Assembly (NCBI RefSeq): GCF_002127325.2
Contig: NC_035448.2
Span: forward strand, 126,516,561 to 126,580,560
Source of the DNA: Helianthus annuus
Taxonomy: Eukaryota > Streptophyta > Magnoliopsida > Asterales > Asteraceae
Direction: 5' to 3'
DNA: 64,000 bases
The position numbers and the translations under genes were made by a program. The notes under the pieces were generated by a model. It made no database searches, was not told the DNA's origin, and saw nothing but the letters and a program-made list of their open reading frames with translations. Shown in pieces: positions 24,273 to 34,760 of this stretch (the first letter of the stretch is position 1; every line of letters starts with the position of its first letter).

Positions 24273-24870
24273 ACGTGGCAATACATTATTAGTATATGTT
24301 TTCATCCTAATAATAATAAGTATAATGTTGTTTGAACTAAGTATGTTTAAATCACATTTTAATTAAACCTGTAATGATGTAACATGCTCAATGTGTTGCC
24401 ATATAAAATCACATGTAATCAGAAATTTTATAATATGTCACATGTTATACACATAGAACAAACAAAGCATCTTAATATCTTATACACATAGAACCAACAA
24501 AGTTCAATAAGGGGGCCAAAGTATATCCTTATTGACCTTGGTATTCTCGACCGATAGAAGAGCAATCAAACTTGTGTTAGTGTCTTTGAACACCATTAAA
24601 GAGAACCAAAATTCATATGTCCATACAGACAAGACAAACCTAGAAGTACAAAAAATACTGTGCACGACTTATGCAATTTACTATTAAAATAATATTATAA
24701 AGTAACAAAAGAGTGAAGTCAATTGGGAAAGGTGTTTGAGGAGTTGATTTTATTTCTTCTAAATATATAAGTACCGAGTATTATAGACATGTTAAAGAAG
24801 TTAACATGAAAAACTAACAGGCATTCAACCCCAATGATCAAATTTAACTGTTACGTATGATTGTACATTC
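24273..24870 (+). repeat. Segmental duplicate of the 13,967-16,431 region
   Basis: Colinear with that region but without the MITE and the Pack-MULE. ATAATATTATAAAGTAAC at about 24,690 represents the unoccupied MULE target. Confidence 0.75.
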
Positions 24871-27236
24871 TAGATTGTTAATATAATTTTTGATAGTTTA
24901 GGACCAACATAATTTGATTTTACCAAAAGTAACCATGTGATTATTCTGCATAATTACATTAGTGTTTCTAAAAAGGAAATTCAGATCCTTTTAACTTGCC
25001 GATGACCTCTTGGCCTAGTTGTATCGGATGTTTATTTGTACATAAATGATACGGGTTACTACCATAAATTCACAAAATGAAGTTAAGAGAGAAGGGGATG
25101 TTCGTTGTTAGAAAAAAATGGCCTTTTGACTTGAATTTGGGACGTACGCCTCTCTCTTTAATTTATTATTACAACTATTATTGTACCTTTTTGTTAAAAC
25201 AATGTCTCTTCCGTCCTGCTGACTACCCGATTTTCTAATCCTATGGTTTATCATATTCTTATTTTAATGTGTTTGTTGTTGGGTTTTTTCTTTTAGTTTG
25301 TTACTGGTATTTAGATTAAAAAAAGGTGTAATAGTGTAATTTCTTTGTCTTTTTTTCTTGGAAAAATCTAATCTATGGTAGGGTTGTTCAAAAATTTCAA
25401 GTCTCGAAGATTGTTTGGAAAAAGCTCGCTCGATATAGCTCGCTTTGAAACTGAGCCGAGTCGGCTCGACTTGGTTAGAAAGCAAGCGTAGCTTGGCTCT
25501 ATTCATAACGATTATTTTACTTTTAACATATTTTATTTTTATACACATATAATATATTGTTAAAAATGTTTAAAAAAAGAGGGGAACATGTTAAAAACAA
25601 ATCCCAAAACCGGTTCTAAAATCTTTATTTTTATTTCCTATTTAACTAGCTACAAAACAATGTAACTTGACCTTTATTGCATGTATCATTTAATCTTTAT
25701 AACTTTTTTTATATAAATTTACTTCATAAATGTAACTTAAAATAATATAAGTATCCAAGGGTTAGGATCAAATAGGAAGTTTATTTTGATTAGGAAGTAT
25801 AGGAAGCAATAGAATTAGGACATGTGGCAAAATTTAAAATAAAGAGGAAGGGTATTTTAGTCAATCTTATCCTTTTCTTCATCCTTCTTTTCCTCAGTAA
25901 CATCAAAACCCACCATCTTCAACCATTTCTTCACTTTCTATCTCAATAATCACTACATTATAGTGCGATTTTCGTCACCAATCAATGATTCAAACACCCG
26001 ATCAACGTGTTCTTCAGCTTTTTTGAAGAAAACCCAGTTTAATTTCATACAAAATCTCGTTTTTTCCGGTGATTTTGAAGATAATCACTCGATTCGATCT
26101 CTGATAAGTGTTTCAATCATTCAAATTTCGTCAATCGTTGAAGAAACCGACTTCGATCCATGTAAAAAGTTCTTTAATTTTATTTTTATTATCTGGGTTT
26201 TTGATTTAATCATTGCGTTTTACGATTTTGACGGGGGTCTGGGGGCGGCAGCCTCTGGCGGGGTCCAAGGGGCAGAGCCCCTGGCTGGGGTTGACACAAG
26301 CTGACCTGTCTGTGAATTTGTCTGAACCAGAGAGTAGCAAACCAAAAACTGTCTACGAATTACTGTCTTCGAAATGAGGCAATTTCTGGAAAATTAAATT
26401 TTCTGATGTATTTTTATTAAAGCAATTTAATCCAAAATTGAAAACGAGTAAGGTTTACATTATTTAAAACGAGTAAGAAATTTAATTTACATAAAACTAT
26501 ATAGCTAGTAGATTTTATTTAAAAAAAAAAAATTAGTGTAGCAAGTAGATTTTATGTTAAATAAGAAATTTAATAAAAATATGAAAATAAAAAAATAAAT
26601 AGATTTTATGTTAATTAAGAGATATAATAAAAAGTTGAAAATAAAAAAATAAATAGATTTTGTAAAATTGATTTAAACTTAAATAAAATTAGGTGTTAGT
26701 ACCCAAATGTGTTACATTGATAAACTTAAAAAAATGCAAGGATATTTTAGTCATTAATTAACAAATATTGGTGTTAGTACCCAAAGATGTTACAAAATTG
26801 AAACCATAAAACCTAAACCTGTTAAAAAAAGTTAGTACCCAAAGACGAAACTAGGTATAAATCATAGGACCCATTTGTGTAATTAACTCTTTATTACTTT
26901 AAACTCACTCTTTAATGATCATCATAGGATCTTATCAGTAAAATATTTCACAAAAAGTAATGGAAATTAAAAATAACACTCTTTAGTTTTGGCCCTTGGT
27001 TATAAATGACGTTTGTGTTAGAATTTGGGGCCATCGTCTTATGTTTTTATAATTAGAGAATTAGATAGATAACCAATTTAAGACTTCTACAAACACGCAA
27101 ATAAATCAACACATGAATTTTGACACATCCTTATTTTGACTTGCCCATAATTTTGAATATATGAGGCTGGTTTTATGTGTCGATCCGAATATGCTCAAAT
27201 AAAAATAGATAATACCAGTAGTAAAATGCTCATGGC
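24871..27236. other. AT-rich stretch without a recognisable gene
   Basis: No supported coding frame. It contains a GCTCG/GGCTCGACTTGG repeat-type fragment near 25,380-25,500 that looks like part of a small DNA transposon, a C/T-rich leader-like stretch at 25,860-25,960, and a GC-rich hairpin at 26,217-26,300. The 113-codon open frame at 25,963-26,304 resembles no family I recognise and runs into the hairpin repeat, so I do not call it. Confidence 0.55.
26217..26300. repeat. GC-rich hairpin motif
   Basis: GGGGTCTGGGGGCGGCAGCC and CCAAGGGGCAGAGCCCCTGG form imperfect palindromes in an AT-rich context. Motifs of this kind recur in plant LTRs, but no LTR boundary is visible here. Confidence 0.5.
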
Positions 27237-27240
27237 TTTA

Positions 27241-27466
27241 TAGCCTAGTGACATCTGGCGGTGGAATAAAGCTCTGAGACCAATATGACTTGAGTTTGAT
27301 TCCCACAAGAGGGTTTTTCCCATATTTATTGGGTTTCCTTCTGAATTGGTGTATGGTTATTATGCCTACTGGAGATGGATATGATCGGGTGGTTCCGCTG
27401 GTGGCACGATGATACTCCAATGATCCGTCAGTGATCCAAATTTGCCGTTCAAAAAAAAAAAAAAAT
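27241..27466 (+). mobile_element. tRNA-derived SINE
   Basis: A-box-like TAGCCTAGTGACATCTGG and B-box-like GAGTTTGATTCCC are followed by an unrelated body and a terminal A-run at 27,454-27,466. A truncated inverted relative lies at 28,317-28,437. Confidence 0.7.
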
Positions 27467-27587
27467 CCAGCAGTAAAATTGTAAAAAAAATCCATTGTTT
27501 TAAATTATAAAATAAGAGATAATAACATATCAGTAAAATTGTAAAAAGTCCATTGTTTCAAATTATAAAATAAGAGATAATAACACA

Positions 27588-27705
27588 TTTTTTTTGAAAG
27601 GCAAATTTCTTTTATTCCATGTTGTCATGGGACTTGAACTTAAGACCTCTCTCTCTTAAAGTGTTTAAATGTTTTCCGTTTGCCAATAGACCACCACTGC
27701 ATAAT
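27588..27705 (-). mobile_element. tRNA-derived SINE, minus strand
   Basis: On the minus strand GTGGTGGTCTATTGGCAAAC (A-box side) is followed by AGGTCTTAAGTTCAAGTCCC (B box) and ends in an A-run. It is closely related to the copy at 43,466-43,592. Confidence 0.65.
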
Positions 27706-27821
27706 GAAATGATGTCATTAAAGTTGACCATGCGCAACGGTTGGCTCTTTGACTTGAATTTTGGGTTTGATTCTTGACCAGCATCATCTTCTTGAGTGTC
27801 CACAAATCATTTCACATCTTG

Positions 27822-28090
27822 AGCGATTTACGATAGCTCAGTGGTTATGGAAATGAGGGAAGACTTTTGACCGAAAGGTCTCAAGTTCGATTCCTGATCC
27901 ACCCGGGTTTTACCGGCTTTGCATTGTCGTGCCCTCGGGCGGGTGCAGGGTCGGGTTTTCCCCGGAACTGGTGGCATGGTGGGCTAGGGGCTCCGTGCGT
28001 GCAGGTTGGGCTGCCGCGGGCTACCTTTCGGCCAATGGGTGCCGCGTACGGAGTACCCGGCGATTCTTATGTTGGACGTTCAAAAAAAAA
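27822..28090 (+). mobile_element. tRNA-derived SINE, full-length-looking
   Basis: A box TAGCTCAGTGG (27,834) and B box GGTCTCAAGTTCGATTCC (27,877-27,894) have the tRNA spacing. A GC-rich body and a terminal A-run (28,080-28,089) follow. Small open frames inside are not genes. Confidence 0.75.
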
Positions 28091-28316
28091 TACAATATTG
28101 TCATTGTTATGAATCACATAATAAATCAATAGAAGCACATTAATAAAAATAAAACTATCTTATTAACCTCTCAAACTTGGAAATTATATTTATTGCACGT
28201 TAATAAAATAAAACTATCTTTTTAACCTCTCAAAATGAGAAATTATATTTATTAAATAGAAAATTATTTCTAATTATAATCATTCCAAACACTTGAAATT
28301 TTATATGTATTTTAAT

Positions 28317-28437
28317 CTTCTTTTTTTTTGAACGCCAAATTTGGATCACTGACGCACCACTGAGTATCATCGTGGCACTAGCGGAACCACCTGATCATAT
28401 CTATCTCCACTAGGCTATAATGCCATGAGCTTTATTT
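28317..28437 (-). mobile_element. Truncated SINE, minus strand
   Basis: The reverse complement matches the 3' half of the SINE at 27,241-27,466 (CGGAACCACC, GATCACTGACG and the T-run), with the 5' promoter half missing. Confidence 0.7.
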
Positions 28438-28704
28438 TAATCTTCTAAATAGAATTTATAGTATTACTATTATACATATATATATGTTTTTCACATTTCA
28501 AATTCTCATAACCAAAATTGTTAGAAAAAGGATATCTATGTCCGAAATATGAAATTAGATATATTTATTATTTTGATTTTTGTTACATCCGAAATATGAA
28601 ATTAGCTTTATTTATTATTTTGATTTTTGTTTTTTTTTTTTAAAAGGGAACTTCATTAGGAACAGACCAGCCAAAAACCAGGCCGGCAACCAACTACACA
28701 GACA

Positions 28705-29735
28705 CTACATTACACAAATTTTGCACCAACTATCCCACGAAACGTTCCTATGCTTCGATCTATTGGAAAACCAAAAAAAGCGTAACGCCTTGATCTCACT
28801 AATTATATTATCGATTCTAACCGGCTTTCCTGAGAATTTCAGATCATTCCTGGCCTTCCAAATGCTCCAACAGCCGATAATCAAAATACCTTGAATAGCC
28901 TCTCTCCATTGGTCCGAAGCACTAACAGAGAAATGCAGCTCAAGGAGGTCCTTAAAAGAGAAAGCAAAGATACAAGGAATCTTACACCAAGAGCTCACGA
29001 ATTGCCACACAGTAGAAGCAACCCAGCAGGTAGGGGTGTGCAAAAAACCGAATTAACCGAACCATAACCAAATTAACCGACAAAACCGAACCGAAAAAAC
29101 CGAACCGAATAGAAAACCAGTGGGTCGGTTAATGGTTTTTTTGAAAACCGAAAGTAGCGGGTCGGTTATGGTTATCATTTTTTCCATACCCACCACAACC
29201 GAACCGAACCGGCATGTAATAAATCTTTATAGGATTTAGAACTTTTCACCATATTTTTAATATTTGATGTTTTTGACTGAAGATTTGTAGTACTTATGGG
29301 TTTTTCATATCATTTTGTGGTTTTGGTTGAATGTCTATTTGAATTTATGGAATGTATGATATCACTTTATTTGAACATTCGATAATAATAATTGGTATTA
29401 ATATTATATATTATATATTTTTTAATGTCATGTAATATACTAATATATACCAATAACAATGTATTCCATGTTAAAAAAATTTAAGCTATTTTTAGCTAAG
29501 CTAAATACACGGTTAACCACCCATAACCGACCCGCCATAACCATCAAAACCGAATAACCATAACCACCATAACCGATCGGTTATGGTTATGGTTATCCAA
29601 TAACCGACATCGCGGTTATGGTTATGGTTTTTAGTCAAAACCGACCCAAACCGACCCATACACACCCCTACCAGCAGGCCGTGAACAAATGATCGACAGA
29701 CTCATCTCCGGACTGGCAAAGCGGGCACGAGACAT
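28705..29735 (-). pseudogene. LINE ORF2 C-terminal zinc-binding region (zf-RVT), interrupted
   Basis: Across the insertion the minus frame reads DVSCPLCQSGDESVDHLFTA then C, WVASTVWQFVSSWCKIP, QGILIIGCWSIWKARND and IISEIKALRFFWFSNRS, ending at a stop near 28,705. CxxC plus HxxxxC is the zinc-binding motif that follows the reverse transcriptase in plant L1-type LINEs. Endonuclease and RT are missing, so this is the tail left by 5' truncation. A 640-bp hAT-type MITE splits it right after the HLFTAC motif. Confidence 0.85.
29031..29670. mobile_element. hAT-type MITE with perfect 8-bp TSD CCAGCAGG
   Basis: The ends are TAGGGGTGTGCAAAAAACCG and the reverse complement of CCGACCCATACACACCCCTA. CCAGCAGG flanks both sides (29,023-29,030 and 29,671-29,678). 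The subterminal regions are full of AACCGA and ACCATAACC motifs in both orientations. It lies inside the LINE tail. Confidence 0.9.
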
Positions 29736-29736
29736 C

Positions 29737-29801
29737 CATGTTAAAACTAACAAATACATTTTGATTTTTGTTGCATAAATGTATTTGTTAGTTTTAACAT
29801 G
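29737..29801. repeat. Perfect inverted repeat at the LINE 5' junction
   Basis: Two 23-base arms (starting CATGTTAAAACTAACAAAT) are exact reverse complements around a 19-base loop. It spans the LINE 5' boundary and its target duplication. Confidence 0.85.
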
Positions 29802-29802
29802 T

Positions 29803-30300
29803 GTATATAATACTATGTTAGAAAGTGATTTATTACATGAGTTGAATAAATGAAGTATTCAATAGTTAGTATTAAAGAGTTAGCAATTATAAAACAGAAT
29901 TCGAGATGACAATCATTGAACTTTTTTAATTAACCTTTTTAGATTAAGAAATAGAATACAAATGAGTGAAATAATAAAAAGAATTTCGGACTTGCAGAAT
30001 TGTGATACGTGACGCAACCAGTTACTTACTTGTTATGTGTAAATTATTTCGGTCATAATCAGGTATTACTTAATTATCGGGTATTATTTCTTATGTGTAG
30101 ATAATTCCGGTCATAATCAGGTATAGGCAAATGATTCGTATATTGATTCTAATAAGGTTTTTTTAAGTTTATCACAAAACAACTCCCCCCCAACTGCTTC
30201 ATTCTGACCGTTTTTTATGACCTACAAATTAGAAACATAGACTTAGGTTCATATATTCAAAGCTTGTGCTTATACTTTCATTAATTCTTAGCCACCATAC
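29803..30300. other. Upstream region of the PIP-like gene
   Basis: AT-rich intergenic DNA without another gene. A direct repeat, CGGTCATAATCAGGTAT, occurs near 30,050 and 30,110, about 280-340 bases before the start codon. Its role is unknown. Confidence 0.5.
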
Positions 30301-30323
30301 GTAGAATCCTTTAACTCACCGTG

Positions 30324-30333
30324 TATATAAAAG
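30324..30333 (+). promoter_or_regulatory. TATA box of the PIP-like gene
   Basis: TATATAAAAG lies 53 bases before the ATG, giving a predicted short 5' UTR of roughly 25-30 bases. Confidence 0.7.
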
Positions 30334-30385
30334 AGAGCCATGCTTAACTCCAACAAATATCAAGGGCACAAGCCAAATATTCATC

Positions 30386-30571
30386 ATGAAAACCAATACT
30401 TTTCCTATGGTTTTCAATGCGGTTTCCCTCGTCCTCTTCTTTGTGCTTGTTTCCATGCTGATTAGAGTGGATGGTTCTCGACCCATGAGAGAGCACTGCC
30501 ACCCTTCGCCATTAATCTCAGAGTTGTCTCAGCTATACTCAGGTCCAAGTCGCCGTGGTCCTGGTCACTAA
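30386..30571 (+). CDS. PIP-type secreted signalling peptide precursor (61 aa)
   Basis: The precursor has an N-terminal hydrophobic signal peptide (about residues 8-29, VSLVLFFVLVSMLI), a short variable region and the C-terminal motif SGPSRRGPGH (residues 52-61). SGPS-x2-G-x-GH directly before the stop is the hallmark of the PAMP-INDUCED SECRETED PEPTIDE (PIP/PIPL) family. In Arabidopsis these peptides are cut from the precursor in the apoplast and PIP1 is perceived by the receptor kinase RLK7 to amplify immune signalling. It is a single exon with its own TATA box and an AT-rich 3' region. At 61 residues it is somewhat shorter than characterised members, but both defining parts are present. 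It is the only apparently intact host gene here. A related IDA/CEP-type peptide is less likely, because the SGPS...GH ending is specific. Confidence 0.88.
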   Translation: MKTNTFPMVFNAVSLVLFFVLVSMLIRVDGSRPMREHCHPSPLISELSQLYSGPSRRGPGH

Positions 30572-31056
30572 TGGTTTGGGAATTCGTCACCTTTCTTATA
30601 CAACGTTCATGGTTTCGCTTGATTTCCAACCTCTTCTTCATTTGTTCACATATTCACAAAACTATAGTTTCTTTGAGGAAAAATAAATGTAAATGATAAC
30701 ATGACAATATCAAATCTACGATAGTGTTTGTCGTGTGATTCTATTAATAAGAATTGTCAGCATGCGAAGTTATTAGGCTAATGTAAGCTAGCTAGATTGT
30801 ATCGCAAGCATATCAAAATGACTTTATTGTATTACAAAATGTTTTGTTGCTCGTTAGAATTGTTAGATCGATGAAGAAACCTAAATAAAATACAATAAAA
30901 GCATATCTATATATGTGTATTTTATTTTCATTGACTTTGATAAATATGGGATATTGTTTGAATTTTCATAGTACCTTAAATCCTTAACTATATATGTGTA
31001 TCTTTTTTCATTGTCTTTCATTATGGGAAATGCTTGTTATTTTTTCACAGTCTCAA
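30572..31056. other. 3' flank of the PIP-like gene
   Basis: AT-rich, no gene seen. AATAAA-like signals (for example AAAATAAATG near 30,680) could serve polyadenylation. It ends at the copia target duplication CTCTA. Confidence 0.5.
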
Positions 31057-31061
31057 CTCTA

Positions 31062-31239
31062 TGTTAGCCGATAATATTGACACAATATTATTGGCTTGAT
31101 TTTTGTAAATATCTTTGTATATTGTTTTAGTTTTAGAAGATTGTGGTTTCCGTAGATAGTTCCGTAATTGGCTCAATTGTATAGTTATTTATACTCTCTG
31201 TAATCTCTTTTGTAAATCAAGGAATTACGTTCATTTACA
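31062..31239 (+). repeat. 5' LTR of the copia element
   Basis: Runs TGTTAGCC to CATTTACA. It differs from the 3' LTR only at TTCCG versus TTCTG. Confidence 0.95.
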
Positions 31240-31257
31240 TGGTATCATTCCTAGAGG
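31240..31257 (+). other. Primer-binding site of the copia element
   Basis: TGGTATCATT directly follows the LTR, matching the start of the initiator tRNA-Met-type PBS. Confidence 0.8.
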
Positions 31258-31337
31258 TTGATTTCGATCACCTCCTTCACCATCCTTCTTTCCCAGCCAA
31301 CCCTTCCTCCATTCTCTTCACTGTTCTTTGTTAACCA

Positions 31338-32276
31338 ATGGGTGACAAAGACACCTCTTCTCCACCCGAAAACAAAACACCCACCCTTCACCCCGTTTAC
31401 ACCGTTACGAACATCCAGAATAAAGTCCGTATCCTTGACGGCGAAAAGGTTTCTTACTCGTCATGGGTAAAACTGTTTATGCTGCACGCCACAGGTTACG
31501 AGGTTGTTTGTCACATTGACGGCACGCCGTCACCCGACGAAAAATCTCCAGATTTTACTTCTTGGAAGAAAATCGACGCGATTGTGCTCCAGTGGATCTA
31601 CGGCACTCTTTCCGATGATCTCCTTGTTCGTGTCTTGACCGATAAGTCCACCGCCTACGAGGCCTGGCAACGGGTCAAGCGCCTCTTCGTCAACAATAAA
31701 GGTTCTCGTGCCCAAGCTCTTCAACAAGAACTGACTAATCTCAAACTTGCATCCTTGCCATCTCTTGAAGCATACTGCCAACGAATCCGTGAATTGTGTG
31801 ACCAACTTGTCGCCGTGGACATACCCGTGACCGACAACCAACGGGTTCTCTATCTTGTCAGCGGCTTACCACGGGAATATGACACTATTGGCACCATACT
31901 CAACAACTCTCTCTCTCTTCCTGGGAGGACGCGGTGGACCAACTACAATCCGAAGCCCGTCGTCTTGCCGCTAGAGATGCCCTCAACAACACCTCGGTCA
32001 TTGATGCTGCCATCACTAACCCTTCCCCTAATAATCCCAGCCGTGAACAGCCCACCAACAACTACTCTAACCAGCCCAATAACCGCAACCGTTCCAATCG
32101 AAACAGTAACCGGCCTAACAGAAATGCAAACCACAATAGCCGATCCCAAGCCCAGTCTCAAACCCGTAACAACATGGCCCAGCAACCTTACTACCCTTCC
32201 TTCTGGGCTCCTCCGTTTTGGACACCACCACCCTGCCCTTACCCTACTTACGGTTGGGCTCCTCAATGGCAGCCCA
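31338..32276 (+). pseudogene. copia gag, frameshifted and cut by an insertion
   Basis: The first ~195 codons form a copia-type gag: LDGEKVSYSSWVKLFMLHA, then WKKIDAIVLQWIYGTLSDDL, AYEAWQRVKRLFVNNKGSRA, YCQRIRELCDQL and VSGLPREYDTI. Within a CT-run near 31,907-31,922 the proper frame shifts by one: the expected SWEDAVDQLQSEARRLAAR continues in the frame starting near 31,922. An N/R/Q-rich tail follows until the solo LTR interrupts it at 32,277. No CCHC zinc knuckle is visible on either side of the insertion. Confidence 0.85.
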
Positions 32277-33954
32277 TGTGACAACCCGCAAATTCAGGAC
32301 ATCTTTACGCGCTCTAATCTCGTACACATCGTGATCTTAGATTATAGACTTAATTTTTTTTTATATTGGGTATTCATATACATAGAATCTCTATTCGTGA
32401 CACAGTTTGCATTTGGTAATTTTTAGAAATTACCGGGCCACACACGAGTTAGCCCGACACGCACGAACGTTGGTGATGCTTGTCCAAATACTTGAGAAAT
32501 CACTCTATAGTATTATTATGTGTGTAATACTATAAATATAAATATTTAGATATATATTTGTTATTATTTGAAGTTTTCGACACGTGATTTAGAAGTACAT
32601 TTGCATACGCGGTTAGCACGACACGAATACGTAAATTTTATACACCCGACATAATTAATTTTTTTTAGTACCAATCTAGTTTAGATTGTATTGAAAATGA
32701 GTAAATAGTGGATATGATGAAACCGTATTTTATACATCTAATATCTTAAATATCTAGCAATGATTTTCACCAAATCCTACAATATCGGCTAACTTAAACA
32801 AGACTCTAAATTCACCATACCACCATCCTCTATCCCCTCAAATCATCTACCATCACTGTACCTCTCCATCATTGATTTTTTTTTTATATAGAACTACCAT
32901 CACTTATGACAAGACATTTAAATCTTGCTTTTCAACATTTCCATCTCTAAAGCCTTGCCATCATGTTTCCCACACGTTATAGAGAACAATAAATTATACC
33001 CACAAGTTAAATCATGTAAAAGATGGAGCACATACCTCAGTGTCCTATTTAAACAAGTCAAATATTACCTTAAAACCCACACTTTGTTTTTTTAACTCTT
33101 GCAAACATAAATACACGGATCTCTTCTCTCTCTCTCGATTCACACTAGAACCGAAAGCATCACCACCATTTCCAAGTTGGGAGTCCAAGTTTAACCCTCA
33201 TACACGATTGTTCCTTCTCAACTTCTAGTGGTATGATCCTTGAACCTTGTTTATATTCGGTTTTATTATGTCAATTAATCACCTATTCCATTATCCCTAT
33301 ACAATTATTTTTTTAAATATTAAAGAACTAAAAATAAGAAATTTATTCCTACACATTTACGTAAATATATGTATATGCACTAGTAAACTTATGAACTTTA
33401 TTAAGGTTTAAAACTTGTTTGCCATTCTTACAAGCTTACGTATAGATATGTTGATCTAATAAATTACTAACACTATTTTCCTTAAATCAAATTTTCACAT
33501 ATGTATGTAAACTTATACATTACTAACTCCAAGTTTAGTAAATATTCGGAGTAGTAAATACTATCCTGTATTTTCTTATGATGTTTACCTATATTATGGT
33601 TCCAAACCCATTATGAAGAAGACAAATGTGTAAAGATACGATTTTAAAGATCAATGCACATGTATACTTGAATGTATTTTTATACACATGATTTTAATGG
33701 CGGAATTATGTGTGTGTATATATTTGTTTCAGAAATTATATATACTTATTATTTTATGCAATTACCATGTGAAGGTATAATGGAGTTTACTTTTACATAT
33801 ACAAGGTTATTTCTATTTTTTATACATATGTATGACCTTCATGGAACCTTTTTGTGTAAAAAAAAAAAGAGAAAGAAAGATGTAAATAAGCATATCTTTA
33901 CGTGAATTTACAAAGTTAGACAAAAACTTAAGAATATATATATTATATTCTCGG

Positions 33955-34295
33955 TCAGTTTTGTTGATTCGGGTTCCGGTCAAACTCAGTCAACACCGAG
34001 CCAACACTGGTCAACCCGGTCAGTTTTGAGGTACGGGTCAGCGCGGTCAGGCTTGGGGTTCGGTTCAACATGGTTCAAAATGGTTCAACATGGTTCAACA
34101 CGGTTCAACACAGTTCAACTCAGTTCAGGTCGGCTCAACACGGGTCAATGCGGTCAGATTTGATGTTCGGGTTCGGGTCAACGGTGGTCAAACTTGGTCA
34201 ACGGGTCAGTTTTGGTGCTCGGGTCAACACGGTCAAGGCGGTCAACTGCGGTCAAACTTGGTCAACTCAAGTCAACCAGTCAACACGAGACCCGG
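33955..34295. repeat. GGTCAA/GGTTCAACA repeat block in the solo LTR
   Basis: Dense irregular repeats of GGTCAACACGG, TGGTTCAACA and CGGGTCAG. The frames through it are repeat artefacts. Confidence 0.75.
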
Positions 34296-34721
34296 TAACA
34301 TTTAAACGACACGAATTTTTATTACATAGCTTATATATTTTATAGTTAACGCGAACCGAGCTCGAACCGATACCTTAGTGACTTGTTACGTTTGGCATTT
34401 TGATGGAATTTTATATATAGTGTTTGTATTGTTGAATTTTTAAATTTTGACAAATAACAACTTGAGCTGTCGGGGTTATTCCAAAAACAAAGAAAACTCT
34501 GTCCGTTTTTCCTTAAAAATCTGAAATACCAAACATATTTATATTGTATACGCGACACCTATCGAAGTATTTTCGCGAGATAAATATAAAGTGTATCTAT
34601 ACTTTTGGCGACGGTTACGAACAACAAACGAAGTTATAACATTCGACGAATACTACATACCGTTATCGATTTACGTATTTCTAAACCGCGATGACTAACA
34701 CGACTTCGTAAATATTATTAT

Positions 34722-34725
34722 TTAT

Positions 34726-34758
<33 letters not shown>

Positions 34759-34760
34759 CC
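34722..34760. repeat. (TA)n microsatellite
   Basis: Two TA runs separated by AAATATA form a self-complementary 39-bp tract. Confidence 0.85.

Larger units (their letters stand above)
28632..29757 (-). mobile_element. 5'-truncated LINE with 15-bp TSD, split by a hAT element
   Basis: A T-run near 28,632 (poly(A) on the minus strand) marks the 3' end. ATTTTGATTTTTGTT occurs at both boundaries (28,617-28,631 and 29,758-29,772), as expected for target-primed reverse transcription. The coding part is the end of LINE ORF2, and the element is split by the hAT insertion at 29,031-29,670. Confidence 0.75.

Noticed and set aside
25963..26304. 113-codon frame as a host gene
   Set aside because: No recognisable family, no signal peptide or motif, and it runs into a GC-rich repeat hairpin.
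33040..33228. 62-codon frame after a C/T-rich leader
   Set aside because: It sits in the promoter-leader region of the solo LTR inside copia and resembles no peptide family.
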